64,000 nt of DNA. It comes from Xestospongia muta (taxonomy: Eukaryota > Porifera > Demospongiae > Haplosclerida > Petrosiidae). The DNA lies in contig OY848931.1 in NCBI GenBank assembly GCA_963693285.1, positions 3,886,079 through 3,950,078 on the forward strand, written 5' to 3'. This document shows, piece after piece, positions 1 through 11,630 of this stretch. The notes beneath the pieces were generated by a model, which made no database searches, was not told the DNA's origin, and worked only from the letters and a program-made list of their open reading frames with translations. The position numbers and the translations under genes are program-made. Numbering within the stretch: position 1 is the first letter of the stretch; each line of letters begins with the position of its first letter.

Positions 1-25
1 AATGACACAAAATTATATATATAAC

Positions 26-1783
26 TTATTTAGCTTTACTTGAAACATCATCGTCAACACTCTTTGCTCTGGTGGGCTTTCGAGGGACCCGTGGTTTAGG
101 AAATGGTTTAGAGACATTTGGTATCTCATTATCTCTAAGAACACCCAATATATCACTGCTAGTAGCTGATCGTTTCCGAGTTAGCTTTGGAAAACTTGGC
201 GAAGAAACAGGAACATCAATAGAGGAGTTTCTTTTACCTTGATGACTTGTCCCAACATTTCCATACAGACCTTTTGTTTCAATGTCAGTTCCACCTTTTT
301 CTCCTATGTCTTTCTCTTCTTCACTTTCTGAAAAGCTTTCTTGCTGTGCATCAGCAATACTATAAAACTCTTCATAATCTGCAGGAGATAGAGGGTCCTC
401 CTCCAAAGTTTCATCTTTGTTTCCATCTTCAATTCTAGCTATACTTGCTGATTGAGACATGGAATTATCTTCATTCAAACTGATACAAGAATAATGAGCT
501 TCACTGAGAGCAGCCAAAGAATACACATCATCAATTTCTTCTCTTGTAGACAAATTATCATTTATGTTAGTTTCCACCTCAACTTCTTGAATCATTGACG
601 GAAATGATGGATTATGTTGGTCGGGGGTTACGATTTTGGGTATTGGTATTGGTAGTGATCTTGGACATCCTTCTTCTCCATGTTGACAGTTGTGAAAGTG
701 GTGGTATTCAAAATTTGGAGCGTGTTTGTCTTTCTCTGTTGATTGTGGCAAATCTTCTTTTAATTTGGCATATTCTTTGTTATTCGATACATAGTTTGGA
801 TTGACAAGACCAGGCTCATTGGTGTCTAGTCCCAATTGAGATAAATGTATTTCATCATAGCAACCAGCTAAATAATCAAAATAAAATAACAATAAGATCA
901 GAATTGTATGTACATACATACACACACCACACTGGTATTGGTTGATATTCTAGAATCTCCAATTCCACTAGTTTGGAATTATGAATGTTTGAGATTGAGT
1001 ATTATCTGATTGTTGTTTCTACTGCACTTCAAAACATTAATTGTATTACATATACCAATAGTTCATGTGTAAATATTATAGAGGTGATTTATAAATTGTA
1101 CATCATATCACAGTATGCTTATATGGACAACTAAAACTAGAATCAATCAACATTGAAAGTGATAGTGGTTCATATCATTGTCCAATATATGACAACAAGT
1201 TGATTGTCTAAGTATAACTAAATTGAACTTCAACAGTGTTACCATTTGTAGATGCTCTTGGAGGTCTAGCTGACACTCTTAAATTGTTGCCATTATCAGA
1301 TGTAGTTGAGAGTTTTATTGTAGAATATCTGAAAAATAATGCATACAATGTAATGACATATAGTAATAAATAATAATATTTCAATGAGGGCTTCTGTGTG
1401 TGAGTAAGTTTTGATTAGCTTTAATGATGGGTACATTGTACCTTATTTTCATCTTCTTTCTCTTCAAATAACATTTTCGACAAATCAGAGTAAATAAAGA
1501 AAAAATGAGAAGATACGAAAAGATTATCAGTACCAATAAAACAATATCAATTGTACTGATTGTCTCATCTATATTAGTTGAATTGGTGTTACTCCTATTG
1601 TTAGGATTAAAAAAAAAACTATCAATGTACAGTAACATTTATAAATCAATACTTTTATCATATCATCTTATAATTGCGCCAATTAAATTAGAATCTTTTA
1701 ACTTACTCATCGTTTGATTTGACTGCACTTATCATTGTCAGTAACAGAAAATTGACCACTGTGAAGCCATCTCTGACACACAT
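26..1783 (-). CDS. Small single-pass membrane protein with long cytoplasmic tail (unrecognised)
   Basis: I do not recognise the family. The first exon begins at ATG 1783 and reads as a signal peptide (MCVRDGFTVVNFLLLTM...). It joins in phase to an exon at about 1605-1455 with a short Asn/Thr-rich ectodomain, a hydrophobic segment (IVLLVLIIFSYLLIFSLF) and a basic stop-transfer (CRKCYLKRKK). The next exon (about 1331-1240) joins in frame to a large exon from about 869 to the stop near 26. The tail is acidic and ends with a proline/basic stretch (PFPKPRVPRKPTRAK) that resembles an SH3 ligand. An IRYSTI motif formed across an exon junction fits the ITIM pattern, and LYGNV has a YxN Grb2-type motif. 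If the exon ending near 1240 is not spliced, a stop at 1208 gives a short-tailed product. The ATG lies 63 bp from the divergent DALRD3 start. Confidence 0.55.
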
Positions 1784-1846
1784 CTTGATGGTTATACGCG
1801 CTCAGCGCATGCGCAATTCTTTATTTTATTACGCGTAAGTACGAAA

Positions 1847-4800
1847 ATGGCTGCCAATTACTTTGATGATTTCACGAGCAGACTGTACTCTTGCGTGGAA
1901 GACTTTTTAAAAGAGTTCCTGAAAAGAGAAGAAATAAAAGATGAGTTGTCAGTGGGTAAACAAGTGTTTTCAAAATCCTCAAAATGCCCAGGAGAAGTAA
2001 TCATAATGAATCGAGATCTAACATTGGCACTAGCGGAAAAGTACAATAGATCACATGATGGTAAAAAGGTGGGCTATGGATATAGAGGACATATTCACAT
2101 GTATTTCTTAATGATCTAGACTTTACTATATTCTCCATTTGTTATTAGACATGTACAGAATTCACGGATGAAGTACGAACTGCCCTCACACTCTCCCTAA
2201 ACGAGACAATCCAGTTAAACTATCTCCATAAGTTCCTTCTCTCTCATACAATGATTACATCCAATGGTCTGTTTTATATCTCACTAAATAGACCAAATGT
2301 ATATCAGGAGGTAATTAAGGAAGTATTATCAATGACAAACTATTATGGACATAATGGAAGTAGGGTGTGTTCCCTCTATCTTTATCCCTATATTGAGCAA
2401 TTAGGTTTGTATATCATTCTGATAAAAATTATTGGTTCCTATAAGTATAGATACTATATCAGAATTCTCTGATGCCCCTTCTGAAAGTGACTATACCATT
2501 AGATCTAAGAGTGGGTATGTATCTAGATGTATCTCCATGGAAACGGGGAGACTCCTAATGGTGGCAAAGTTATTGTATCATTTATATTCTAACAGAGGAT
2601 GTACTGTTTGTGTCAAACACAAGGTAAGGGGTCTGGTTAATACTTGAAAAAATCAGGACCATTACTTATTGTAGCTTGAAGAGTATGCTCCACAATTTGT
2701 GTCCTTTCTTCAATTAGAGGACCAAATAAAGGAGTCTCCCCTTGAAAATCCAGCTGATACCAGAAATGATGATGCTATGTCTGATTTCATTACCAATTTA
2801 TCATTGTGGGCGGATACGAACAAGACAAGCTCTACCTCCTCGTTAACAGTTGACGCTGGATCATTTCTAAGACAAAATAATCTCCATGGTATGTATTATG
2901 TCTTTATATGTATATACATGTACATATACATGTACATGTATATATACTTGTTCTTGTAGGTCGATATAATTTCCCTAAGAATATCAACAGTATTGAAGGT
3001 ACTGTATTCTAATTATGGGTAACCAATGAAATATTAATTGTTTCAGTTCTAAATAGAGGAGTGTTAAGTCGTGTTGGTCAACTGGCTTTTGACATCTATA
3101 AAACATCTAAAATAACAGAAGTCCGTTAATACAAGTACCAACTATCAGATATCATTGTACTGACCACTACATAGTACCAACATTGTATAGTACAGTAATA
3201 GTACAAGTTATAGTACCAGATATACTTTTCTAAAGAGCATCATTAATTGTTAATAATAATAGGAAGGTTTAACAGTTCTATAGGGTTTTCCCTTTCCAGG
3301 GTATCACACTTCTTCTAACGACACAGCAACTTATGTTCTTAACTCAACAAGCTCTAGTTTTGGCTTTAATAGCTTTCACCAATCAGTCAGAATGGAGAAG
3401 AGATAAACACAAACTATGCGTGAGTCTAATGATATGAATAGTGAAACAGATAAAATTAATGCTGAAAGTTGACATAGTTTTGTGAAATCATTACAACATG
3501 TTTGTAAATACATAATGATAGATTTAGAACATAGTTTAGTTTTCTTAAAAGATGTTTACTAGTTAACTAATTGCTATTTAAGTAACTTTTGTTATATAAA
3601 CTATAAACAATGATTACTACAGTTTCTATATGACACAATGGTCAGTTATTAAATGGGAATAGTTTAATAGTCAATTATGTTCCTATAGGTACTAGAGATA
3701 GCCCCTGTTGTTTGTATTAACAATGACAGTATTGCTGTAATAGTGGATATTGAGGAGTATGTGGACAATAGAGTAAAGAGCATGAAAGAGGCGTGTCAAA
3801 TTAAGTATGGTGATGTGAAACCAGGTAATGTTTTGTTATGAAAACATTATAATTGTGTAATGATTTATAATTTATCCATTCATCTATCAATTCATTTGTC
3901 TATCCATTTGTCAATTATTTGTCCATTCATCTATTAGGATCTCAGTTAGAAACAATAGCTCTCACAATGGCTGAGGCGGCAATCAAATTTGAGATGTTAT
4001 CAACAGATCACCGTCACACAGTATATGTATAGTAATGTAATATATAACTAACATTTTATTCTAGTTAAAAGTAATGATGGCTGATCATACTGGAGACAGT
4101 AGCTATGATGGTAGCTTTGTTTTATACAACTATGCTAGACTGGCAACTCTAGAGAATAATTATTTGAAAGGTAAAGAAAAAGGTAATAAAAATCATTTAA
4201 TATATCTACTCAATTTAATGTAATGATAGGTACTTATCCTACTCTTCCTCCAGTGTCTGAGGTGGATTTTTCACTATTGACTGAAGAGGTACCCACAATA
4301 GTCTCATACCCATACCATTTAGTATGGGACTGGAATATTTTCATTTAATAGGAGGAGTGGACACTTCTTTATAGTTATATATTACTCTATCCTTCAATAG
4401 TTGAAGAGACTGCTTTGTTAAGTGAACCTCCAAATATTGTGGTTACCTCAGGATTAAAGAAGGTATGAATAAAACAAATACTTTAACCATTTCTCTTTCT
4501 CTCTCTCTCTCTCTCAGCTTTGTCAGTTTCTGACCAAGTTATGTCATGTATTTAGTGGGTATTATAGTAGAGTGAAAATCTTAATGGTATAGTGCACCCT
4601 AGTCATGTTCCTATTCTTATCCTCATTCCTGATCTACAGTCTCCAGAACCAAACCTACTACCGCTAATACAAGCCAGAATTATGTTAGTATTGGCACTGA
4701 AACAAGTAAGTTATATACTTAATAACTTCATGTATAACTATTAATATTTAACTTGTGTGCTTTTCATAACTATTAATAACTACATGCATACCATGCATTT

Positions 4801-4917
4801 AATAACTATTAATATAACTATGTAATTATTTCAAAAACTATTAATAACTACTTTTGTTAATAGGTTCTTTTTAATGGATTGCAACTATTGGGAATTTCTC
4901 CATTAAATCAACTTTAA
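1847..4917 (+). CDS. DALRD3: DALR anticodon-binding domain-containing protein 3
   Basis: Multi-exon gene from ATG 1847 (MAANYFDDF...) to TAA 4915-4917. DALRD3 is a non-catalytic relative of arginyl-tRNA synthetase. In animals it partners METTL2 in 3-methylcytidine modification of arginine tRNAs. The C-terminal DALR-type domain is clear: an exon near 4085-4170 encodes SFVLYNYARLATLENN, followed by YPTLPPVSEVDFSLL, a segment with LCQFLTKLCHVFSGYYSRV, and the last exon VLFNGLQLLGISPLNQL. These match the order and spacing of vertebrate DALRD3. An exon near 3300-3420 encodes ITLLLTTQQLMFLTQQALVL. Introns are short; one acceptor at 4516-4517 follows a pure CT tract. The stop is 47 bp from the convergent ALG12 stop. 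The identification is from remembered family sequence, not a search. Confidence 0.85.
4490..4515 (+). repeat. (CT)n tract forming a splice-acceptor polypyrimidine tract
   Basis: A CT dinucleotide run directly precedes the AG at 4516-4517 of a DALRD3 intron. Confidence 0.8.
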
Positions 4918-4964
4918 TAATTTTAACAATTTTCCACAAATAAAAATCAAAATAAACGTTTTTA

Positions 4965-7900
4965 TTATTTTTGATGATCACACCCCTTTCTCTTAAGAAC
5001 GTAGATCTTATCTTCAAGGATTATATTAAGGGGTGGGACCTGACGAGGGGTAAGCGCCAAACGAGTAAACCCAACCTCTTTATGGATTAGATAATGACTG
5101 GATTTATAGTAGGTGTGGTCAGTAGCTGATATAAGTAAGAAATCAAATATTAAGAGTTCCGGAGAACCAGGTGCTAAATCTTCAACTTTAGAATAACTAA
5201 ATGAGACAAAAGGATATCATTTATTGTGGACATATACACATGAATCTGGTGTTGCCGCTCCTTCATAACCTTAAAATAATACATATGTATGTTAGCTAAT
5301 TAATTGAGAGATCACATTAAATTTGTATGTCTGGCCTGCTCATAGACACACTGTCTTACTGTAGTAACTCAGTAGGCAGAACACCCGATATGGAAATGTA
5401 CTATAATAAACTGTTAATGTCATGAATCATGTTTACTTGTACTGTTATACATAGTGTTTACATAATTACACATGTATGATGTACATGTAAACATGGTGTT
5501 TACATGTACTATTATACAGTGTTTACATGTATTAGATTAGTATAATGCATTATAGTGTCATAACACCTACTTCCATGAAGGATATATTTCTCCAAATCTT
5601 GACACACCCGTCATAGCAGCCTCCACACCGATATGTACATTAACGTGATCTATAGAAATGATATTGGGCTCAAACCTATACTATTATTTTATAAGTCTCA
5701 AACTCATACAGTACATGTTTTGACATGAGACTTTTGTCATACCTGAGCTCTTATCTTGTACAAGTTGATGGAGTTTGTAGAAAGCATGACCTCCAGGATA
5801 GTTGTAATAAGAGACGGTCAAAAAGAGGAGAGATAGACCAGAGGACAATACTAGGGAACAGATAGCACCAGTGGGAAATACCAGATACAATTTGTGTCTG
5901 TTTCTCCATCTATAATAATATTGTAGAAATAAAGAATAATTTATTTGAAGACCATGTTTAGAAATATTCTTTACTAAAATGTTCTTTTAAAATAAAATGA
6001 TACGAAAAATAGTTAAATATCTATTGAATATTTTAATCTAGTTAGCAGTTACTATTAGTGCTTGTAATTTCAAGAAATGTCTTCTCTTTAATCCACAACT
6101 TTCAAGTAAACATTAATAAGCCTATGATAAAGTCGAATGTTGATGGTCACACTCTCCACTTTATTGATCATGAAGTGATAACTCTCTCCTTCCACTGGGT
6201 CTCCATTAATATCATATACCCAGAGTTTCGTCACATCATCAGTATACCCAACAGTAATACCTTTCCATACCTTATCACCGGGAGGACAATCCTTGTTATA
6301 AATTTTTTTCAAAAGAGATATCATTTCAAAATCGTCAACCTCCACAAGATATCGAATAGTTCCAAATTTATCATCTTCGCCATGATAAATTCCCTTGAAT
6401 TTAATGCATTTAATATCCTCATAAAGACATAAAATATCTTCCTCAAGGTCGCTTGCCATTGTAGAAGAAAACAGAACCTATTTGATCTATTCTTGAAATG
6501 CCAGAACAAGGTTGAATTATCTGGAAGCAGATAACAATGAATCCGTTTAAACAATATACCCATAATAGTATATGACCATATATGGTATTATATTATGATG
6601 AATGGACAATACACTAGAAATCAAATTCATGATCAATCCCACAAAAGATTTCTTGAAATCCCACATTTTTAATATGAGCTACAATAAAGTGATTCCCTTC
6701 TATTTTACTCTCACCCACTAATTGAAGTACAGTTCATTATAGAATACAATGTACATCCATAGTGTTTCCCCATGAGTTTATATTAAATGAATACATATGC
6801 AAAGAATCTTCTCATAGTTTACACAAGTGATTGCCTGTCCTTTAGACATATTAGCACAGCAATAACCACATTAGGTTTATAAGGAAATTGCCACATATTT
6901 TTGGAAAAATGAGCTGTAAACACATTATTTTCATATTGTTATAAAAGTTACCTTATGTTAATATCAATATAATTATATGTTATCACAAAATAGTCCAAAT
7001 TATCACAATCCTACTTTATATTTAGAAGACACTAAAACAATATTGATATAAATTTGTATTGTATATAATAATTTAGTTAATACAACAATATGAACTTTAT
7101 CTGTTGTTCAATTCTTCTTGTCCTTCTTAACAACAGTTAAAGTGATATTGAAGACGGCATCATAATGTTTCCTTTGCCAATTCAGATCAGAAGAATAATC
7201 GATATGTGTTATCTTAAATGTTTGTTCTCCTTGTTTTACATTACCACTAATGCTTTTAGCCCAGAAGGTGTTTCCAGTAATTGCTTTCCACACACAATCC
7301 TTAGGATCACTGTCAACTATTTCCTTCATTTTCTTAGTAATCGTTGATGGACTGACTACAGCCACTAGTTCTCGAGTGGTGGAGTATCCATCTTCATACG
7401 GTATATTAACAGGGTTTTCATATTTTCCTTGAAATTCTACTCCTTTAATGCTCTCATAGAGAGATAACACTTTGCTGGTTGTCATTGTAGTTTGCAAAAG
7501 CAATAAAATAATTATCGACTAGTTTACTTAAGTATAGAGTACCGAAGAATCTTCTAGAAGCTTAATGTAGGCGAAGAATAGTTTGGAAGCTTAAAGAGGG
7601 CAAAGAATCTTCTGGAAAAATCAGAGTGGGTGGAGCATTTTCTGGAAGCTTAGAGTTGACCTCTCATTTAGTGCTATAGTCAGTAGTTCAATACTGCTGA
7701 CTAACTTCCAGAAAACTACTGTATAACAATGTAGTCACATATACCAGACTCTAGTGGTCAATATACTGATTACAATTGTTGGGTTGATATTTCCTAGTAA
7801 TTTATTAAACCAAAATACTAGAACACAGACACAGACACACACAGTACTATTGATAAAGTCATATAAACTTGTTATAAACAAACACACTAGACACAACATA

Positions 7901-10808
7901 ACACAACACAACACAACACAACACAACACAACACAACACAACACAACACAATGATGTAAACAATGTAACTTTATTATAATAGTTTCCATATTATTATTGA
8001 TAAAAATATCATAAAAATGATTTATTTTCACACATGACTTTCAATTCAACATTAATAATAGCGTCATATCGTCTTCCATTAAAATTATGTCCACTCATAG
8101 ATTCCACTGTAGTGATCATAAAGTGCATCAGCTCTCCTTCCACTGGTACTCCCTCAATATTATGTGACCACAACATCACATCCTGCTCTCCAATAACAAC
8201 TGCCTTCCAAACACTATCGTGAGGAGGACTGTCACAGCCAATAATTTGACTCATATAAGAAGTCATATGAGAACTTTTAATTTCTACAAGACATTGTTTA
8301 GTAGGTGTTCCATTAAAGTCAACATACTTAGTCCCGTGATAGATACCTTCAAACTTCACTCCTTTAGCTCTTTCATAAATATCTAATATACGATCTTTAG
8401 GGTTGTCTCCCATATTGTAGGTTACCAATAATAGCTTACCCACAAACTATTTCTCTCTGAATTATTTTTCAGTAAGTCTTCAACACTGATCACTCTGGAA
8501 GTTTAGAAGAGCTATCAGGAAGCTTATATAAAATAACTATATGCCTACACTAGCTATTGTTTATGTAGTCATGATGGCCAGCAAAGCAATATTAATTTGC
8601 TGACTAAGCAACAGACTAACTTGTAGTGTTCCTCATGACATACATAACATATTTGAGAAATGATAACAATATTTACGAGAGTTTACAGGTGTCACTTCTA
8701 GATAATTCTATGCACTTTCCTAGAAAGATAATAATATTCATAGTCATGCCTCTAATAAGAATGTTTTCATTGTGAGTCACACCCACAATGAATATAGACT
8801 TGTCTCACAGGAACCAGTGATTATCAGTAAAATTATGGGCTGTTACAAAAGAAGTAACTGTTCAAAGAATTATTAGTTATCTAGAAATGTCTGATGCACC
8901 AAATTCCATTTAATCCAAATATTTGAATATGTCAGTCGTTACTTGGTACCTCTTTCATTGATGTTTACCATGGCAACTGGCCATTCCTTCTACAAGGTCT
9001 ATCAACCAATCATATAACTAAGAGCTATGATGTCACTGCCTTAAGGTTTGATCCACAAGATATATCACCTATCTTATATACCATTGTCAGCTACAAGTAT
9101 CAATACAAAGTTTGGAAGCCATATCAGGTCCTGACGAGGATAATTCCCATAAAGACTATTGGCAATGGGAAAATGCATCAACATCAGGTGCGAAATCGGA
9201 CCGGCACCAACCATATAAGGTAGTGGGCGTGTCTTGTTTTAATGATGACATAATAGCATGTAATTAATTTACAAAGGAGGTATATAATTACTGTGATAAC
9301 TAATGGCCGTGTCCTAATTATTTTATAAGTAGTTTATTGATATATATTACATAATCACTTACATGTGGGCATAACCAGCAGCTGCCACTGTATTTAAAAG
9401 TGGAATAGTATAGATAATAAATCTCAGTTCCTTGTGTGGGAGTAGAGAATACAGGGCCACAAATCCCAGAGCTGGACAAAGGAGGGTCAGCATACGTCGG
9501 TCAGTATAGATACCCCAAGGTATGAAGAAAAGCGAGAGAAGGAGAGAACGAGGCAGTGCTGATGTAAAGTACCACCAAATGGGAGATGTCTGACTTGTGG
9601 AATTAAAGAGAAAATGCTTGCTTCATCTGTACTATGTGTCCATCTGCTTACCTATCTATCCATCCATTCATCCATCCTCTATCTATCCATCCATTTATCC
9701 ATTAGGATACTCCCCAGTTTGAGCTCTTGTTTAATATTGTATTATACCAGAGAACTTCTCCCTCTGGCCATAACCATCTCTGCCAGTAATAGGAGTCCAC
9801 TAACAATGATATAACTGAACATATATATGAGAAGAATATATCACATTATAACAATTGATAAATTATTTACTTAGAAATGTAATTCCAGCTGGTATGACAT
9901 GGTACAGGAACTTGTCTAATTTTAGTCGTCCTGAGACCAGTTCCAGTATGAGTATGAGTCCAAATAAAATAGCTAATTCAAACCTAAAAATTAATACATT
10001 CAATATTGTACAAGACAGTGAGTGATACATACCTGAAAAGAATAATGGCTGCTCCAGACGTCCAAATAAATAATTCAGAGTTCTGCAAAAGCCAAAGTCT
10101 AAAAGCTAATAAAACTATAAGCAAAAAACGAAACAAAAGAAGATAAATAATAATAAATATATTATATAATACACTAGCTCAATAATACAATAGTGTATGT
10201 TTTCATGACTTACCTAGTGCTAAAGCAAATGTATTAGGAAGTGGACGTGATGAATAAAATAGAAAATGAAATTGTGATAATGTGATTAGATATAGGAACC
10301 GGCAGACAAGGGGTCCAAATTTAAACTGTATTGCTCGACTATAAGCTATGAAAGCACCACAAATTACCAGACCCAAAACAAGACGAGCTACAATAAAGAA
10401 GTATAATAGATGCTATGTCTATATGATGTCTTACTGATATATTGGGCTATGAATTTAGTTGTTTCCATTGTCACTTCAACTAGTTTTATAACAGGATATG
10501 AGAGAATAGAGATCGTTATTGGACCCAAAAATGTTCTAGGAACTACGCCAGGAAACTCTAAATGATCAAACTATGAGAGAAAGAATAAAACAAAGATATT
10601 GCAAAATCTGAAGGAGCGATGTATTTATATTCGTTAATTTAACGACAATGTCTGATCTTACATTCTCTATATTTCTTCCGTGATAAAGAAGGTCATGAAG
10701 AGCCTGCAAGTTAAAGCTCTCCTCTACTTTTGTGTAAGGACAGAGGAGAATCATGCCAGCGCTGACCACACAGAGAAGTAGTTCTAACACGCTATTCATT
10801 GCAGCCAT
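4965..10808 (-). CDS. ALG12: Dol-P-Man:Man7GlcNAc2-PP-Dol alpha-1,6-mannosyltransferase
   Basis: ALG12 is a polytopic ER GT22-family enzyme that adds the eighth mannose to the lipid-linked N-glycan precursor. The first exon (ATG 10808-10806) encodes an N-terminal hydrophobic segment and [20 protein letters not shown], with the acidic luminal motif typical of GT22. The next exon gives [17 protein letters not shown]. Exons near 9360-9600 encode [16 protein letters not shown] and [16 protein letters not shown], with the family HKE.RF motif. After one large intron (about 5910-9360) come [31 protein letters not shown] and a final exon ending [14 protein letters not shown], stop 4967-4965. The phase across the last junction is correct. 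An in-frame upstream ATG at 10844 exists; I prefer 10808 because it begins at the typical hydrophobic N-terminus. The large intron holds three orphan ORFs on the same strand. Confidence 0.9.
6088..6459 (-). CDS. Orphan paralogue 1, intronless, inside ALG12 intron
   Basis: A 123-residue single-exon ORF of unknown family, starting [17 protein letters not shown]. It shares a pattern with the ORFs at 7108-7485 and 8009-8413: an N-terminal helix ([15 protein letters not shown]), then LVEV, a D.PP.D.VWK motif near residue 60, a (D/N)I.G.PV(E).GE...F.I..V block near residues 85-105, and a C-terminal beta-rich [13 protein letters not shown]. There is no signal peptide or membrane segment, so it is probably a small soluble cytosolic protein. 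No function can be assigned. Preservation of the ORF next to diverged paralogues argues that it is coding. Confidence 0.6.
   Translation of the reverse strand: MASDLEEDILCLYEDIKCIKFKGIYHGEDDKFGTIRYLVEVDDFEMISLLKKIYNKDCPPGDKVWKGITVGYTDDVTKLWVYDINGDPVEGESYHFMINKVESVTINIRLYHRLINVYLKVVD
7108..7485 (-). CDS. Orphan paralogue 2, intronless, inside ALG12 intron
   Basis: A 125-residue ORF if started at [15 protein letters not shown] (7485); an upstream in-frame ATG at 7503 is less likely because the paralogues align from the second Met. It shares [42 protein letters not shown] and [15 protein letters not shown] with its neighbours. It is the most diverged of the three in the middle block. Its upstream region (7547-7651) carries repeated GAA/TTC heat-shock-type elements, so heat or stress induction is a reasonable inference. 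The family is unrecognised and no transmembrane or secretion signal is seen. Confidence 0.6.
   Translation of the reverse strand: MTTSKVLSLYESIKGVEFQGKYENPVNIPYEDGYSTTRELVAVVSPSTITKKMKEIVDSDPKDCVWKAITGNTFWAKSISGNVKQGEQTFKITHIDYSSDLNWQRKHYDAVFNITLTVVKKDKKN
7547..7651 (-). promoter_or_regulatory. Cluster of heat-shock elements upstream of orphan paralogue 2
   Basis: Perfectly phased inverted GAA/TTC units occur at 7547-7563 (GAAtcTTCtaGAAgcTT), 7605-7617 (GAAtcTTCtgGAA) and 7640-7651 (TTCtgGAAgcTT), with a degenerate set at 7576-7591. They sit 60-170 bp upstream of the ATG at 7485. HSF1 trimers bind nGAAnnTTCnnGAAn, so two sites are full three-unit elements. Induction itself is inferred. Confidence 0.6.
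7892..7951. repeat. (AACAC)n pentanucleotide microsatellite
   Basis: Ten or more near-perfect copies of ACACA/AACAC lie between orphan paralogues 2 and 3. The ORFs read across it on both strands are repeat artefacts. Confidence 0.9.
8009..8413 (-). CDS. Orphan paralogue 3, intronless, inside ALG12 intron
   Basis: A 134-residue ORF from [18 protein letters not shown] (8413); the Met at 8443 extends it but does not align with the paralogues. It is the clearest member of the family: [53 protein letters not shown] and [13 protein letters not shown]. It is soluble with no signal peptide. Upstream (8480-8540) there are loose GGAAGTTT/GGAAGCTT elements but no perfect heat-shock trimer, so shared regulation with paralogue 2 is uncertain. 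Function unknown. Confidence 0.6.
   Translation of the reverse strand: MGDNPKDRILDIYERAKGVKFEGIYHGTKYVDFNGTPTKQCLVEIKSSHMTSYMSQIIGCDSPPHDSVWKAVVIGEQDVMLWSHNIEGVPVEGELMHFMITTVESMSGHNFNGRRYDAIINVELKVMCENKSFL
8444..9360. other. Remainder of the large ALG12 intron, no gene seen
   Basis: This AT-rich stretch lies between orphan paralogue 3 and the ALG12 exon carrying the HKELRF motif. I see no conserved ORF, RNA gene or long repeat in it. Confidence 0.5.
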
Positions 10809-10844
10809 CTTACACGTGGAGTGGGTGTGGCTTAATGTGATCAA

Positions 10845-11398
10845 ATGAGGAGTGAGGTACTTATATTGTTATATTACATATTACGACATTACTATTGTAG
10901 GTACTTCAGGTATTTCGTCTTCTTCACAGAACTTGTTGTCGTGTATTTGAGAATGATCAACATGCATTAACTGGTAATAGAAACAGGTTTGACCTGTATT
11001 GGTTATAAACATTGTTCTATAGCTGCACGTTTGAAAATACGTTCTGAATTTTTAAAACACAAAGATGTCTCAGATCCTCAGGAAATAGCACAGGTTATTT
11101 GTAATATAGATACAAGAGTTATAGTTAATTAACTGAGTTTAATTAACTATTATATTTATAATGTAACAGTATATATTTATATGTGATCTTGTTTCCATTC
11201 AAAGCTGGTAGCTCAAGGTTTGGACGCTGCACAATTTATAAGAAGTCATGTTATCCAAGCTGTACAAACTAATGAGAATTCCTTTAGTAAGTTAATCAAT
11301 ATCTTTAATATGTATGTAAAATGTCTTTAGGAATGAGAATTAGAGATGAAACTAAGTTAGAAGACAGTCCTCCATTACCAACCTTATCTAAAGACTAA
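10845..11398 (+). CDS. LYRM7: Complex III assembly factor LYRM7
   Basis: LYRM7 (yeast Mzm1) is a small mitochondrial-matrix LYR protein that holds the Rieske iron-sulfur protein during complex III assembly. Exon 1 is only about 12 nt (ATGAGGAGTGAG), then [19 protein letters not shown], matching the vertebrate VLQLFKTLHRTRQQVFKND block. Later exons give [39 protein letters not shown] and a final exon [19 protein letters not shown], stop 11396-11398. The length, about 105 residues, is normal for the family. All junction phases I checked agree. The ATG is 36 bp from the divergent ALG12 ATG, so the two must share promoter and 5' leader space. Confidence 0.82.
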
Positions 11399-11630
11399 CT
11401 TCTTAGTTACTTCAACCTCATTTCTACTAAGTATAAAGAAAAACCTGTTTATCACACTACAACAATCTAACTAGTGGCATGATGTTAGATTGAAACTAGT
11501 TAAGTTTTAGTAGGGGTTAAATTTTTTGATAGGGGTAGTGTGAACTTGTCATTAGAATTAATGTCACATGCTATCAACAAAACATATTGTTACTGTTTAA
11601 ACTAGTTAAAGACTATAGTTTAATATAATA

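Noticed and set aside
7735..8031. ORFs rich in CVVLCCV / HNTTQ
   Set aside because: Pentanucleotide repeat artefacts between orphan paralogues.
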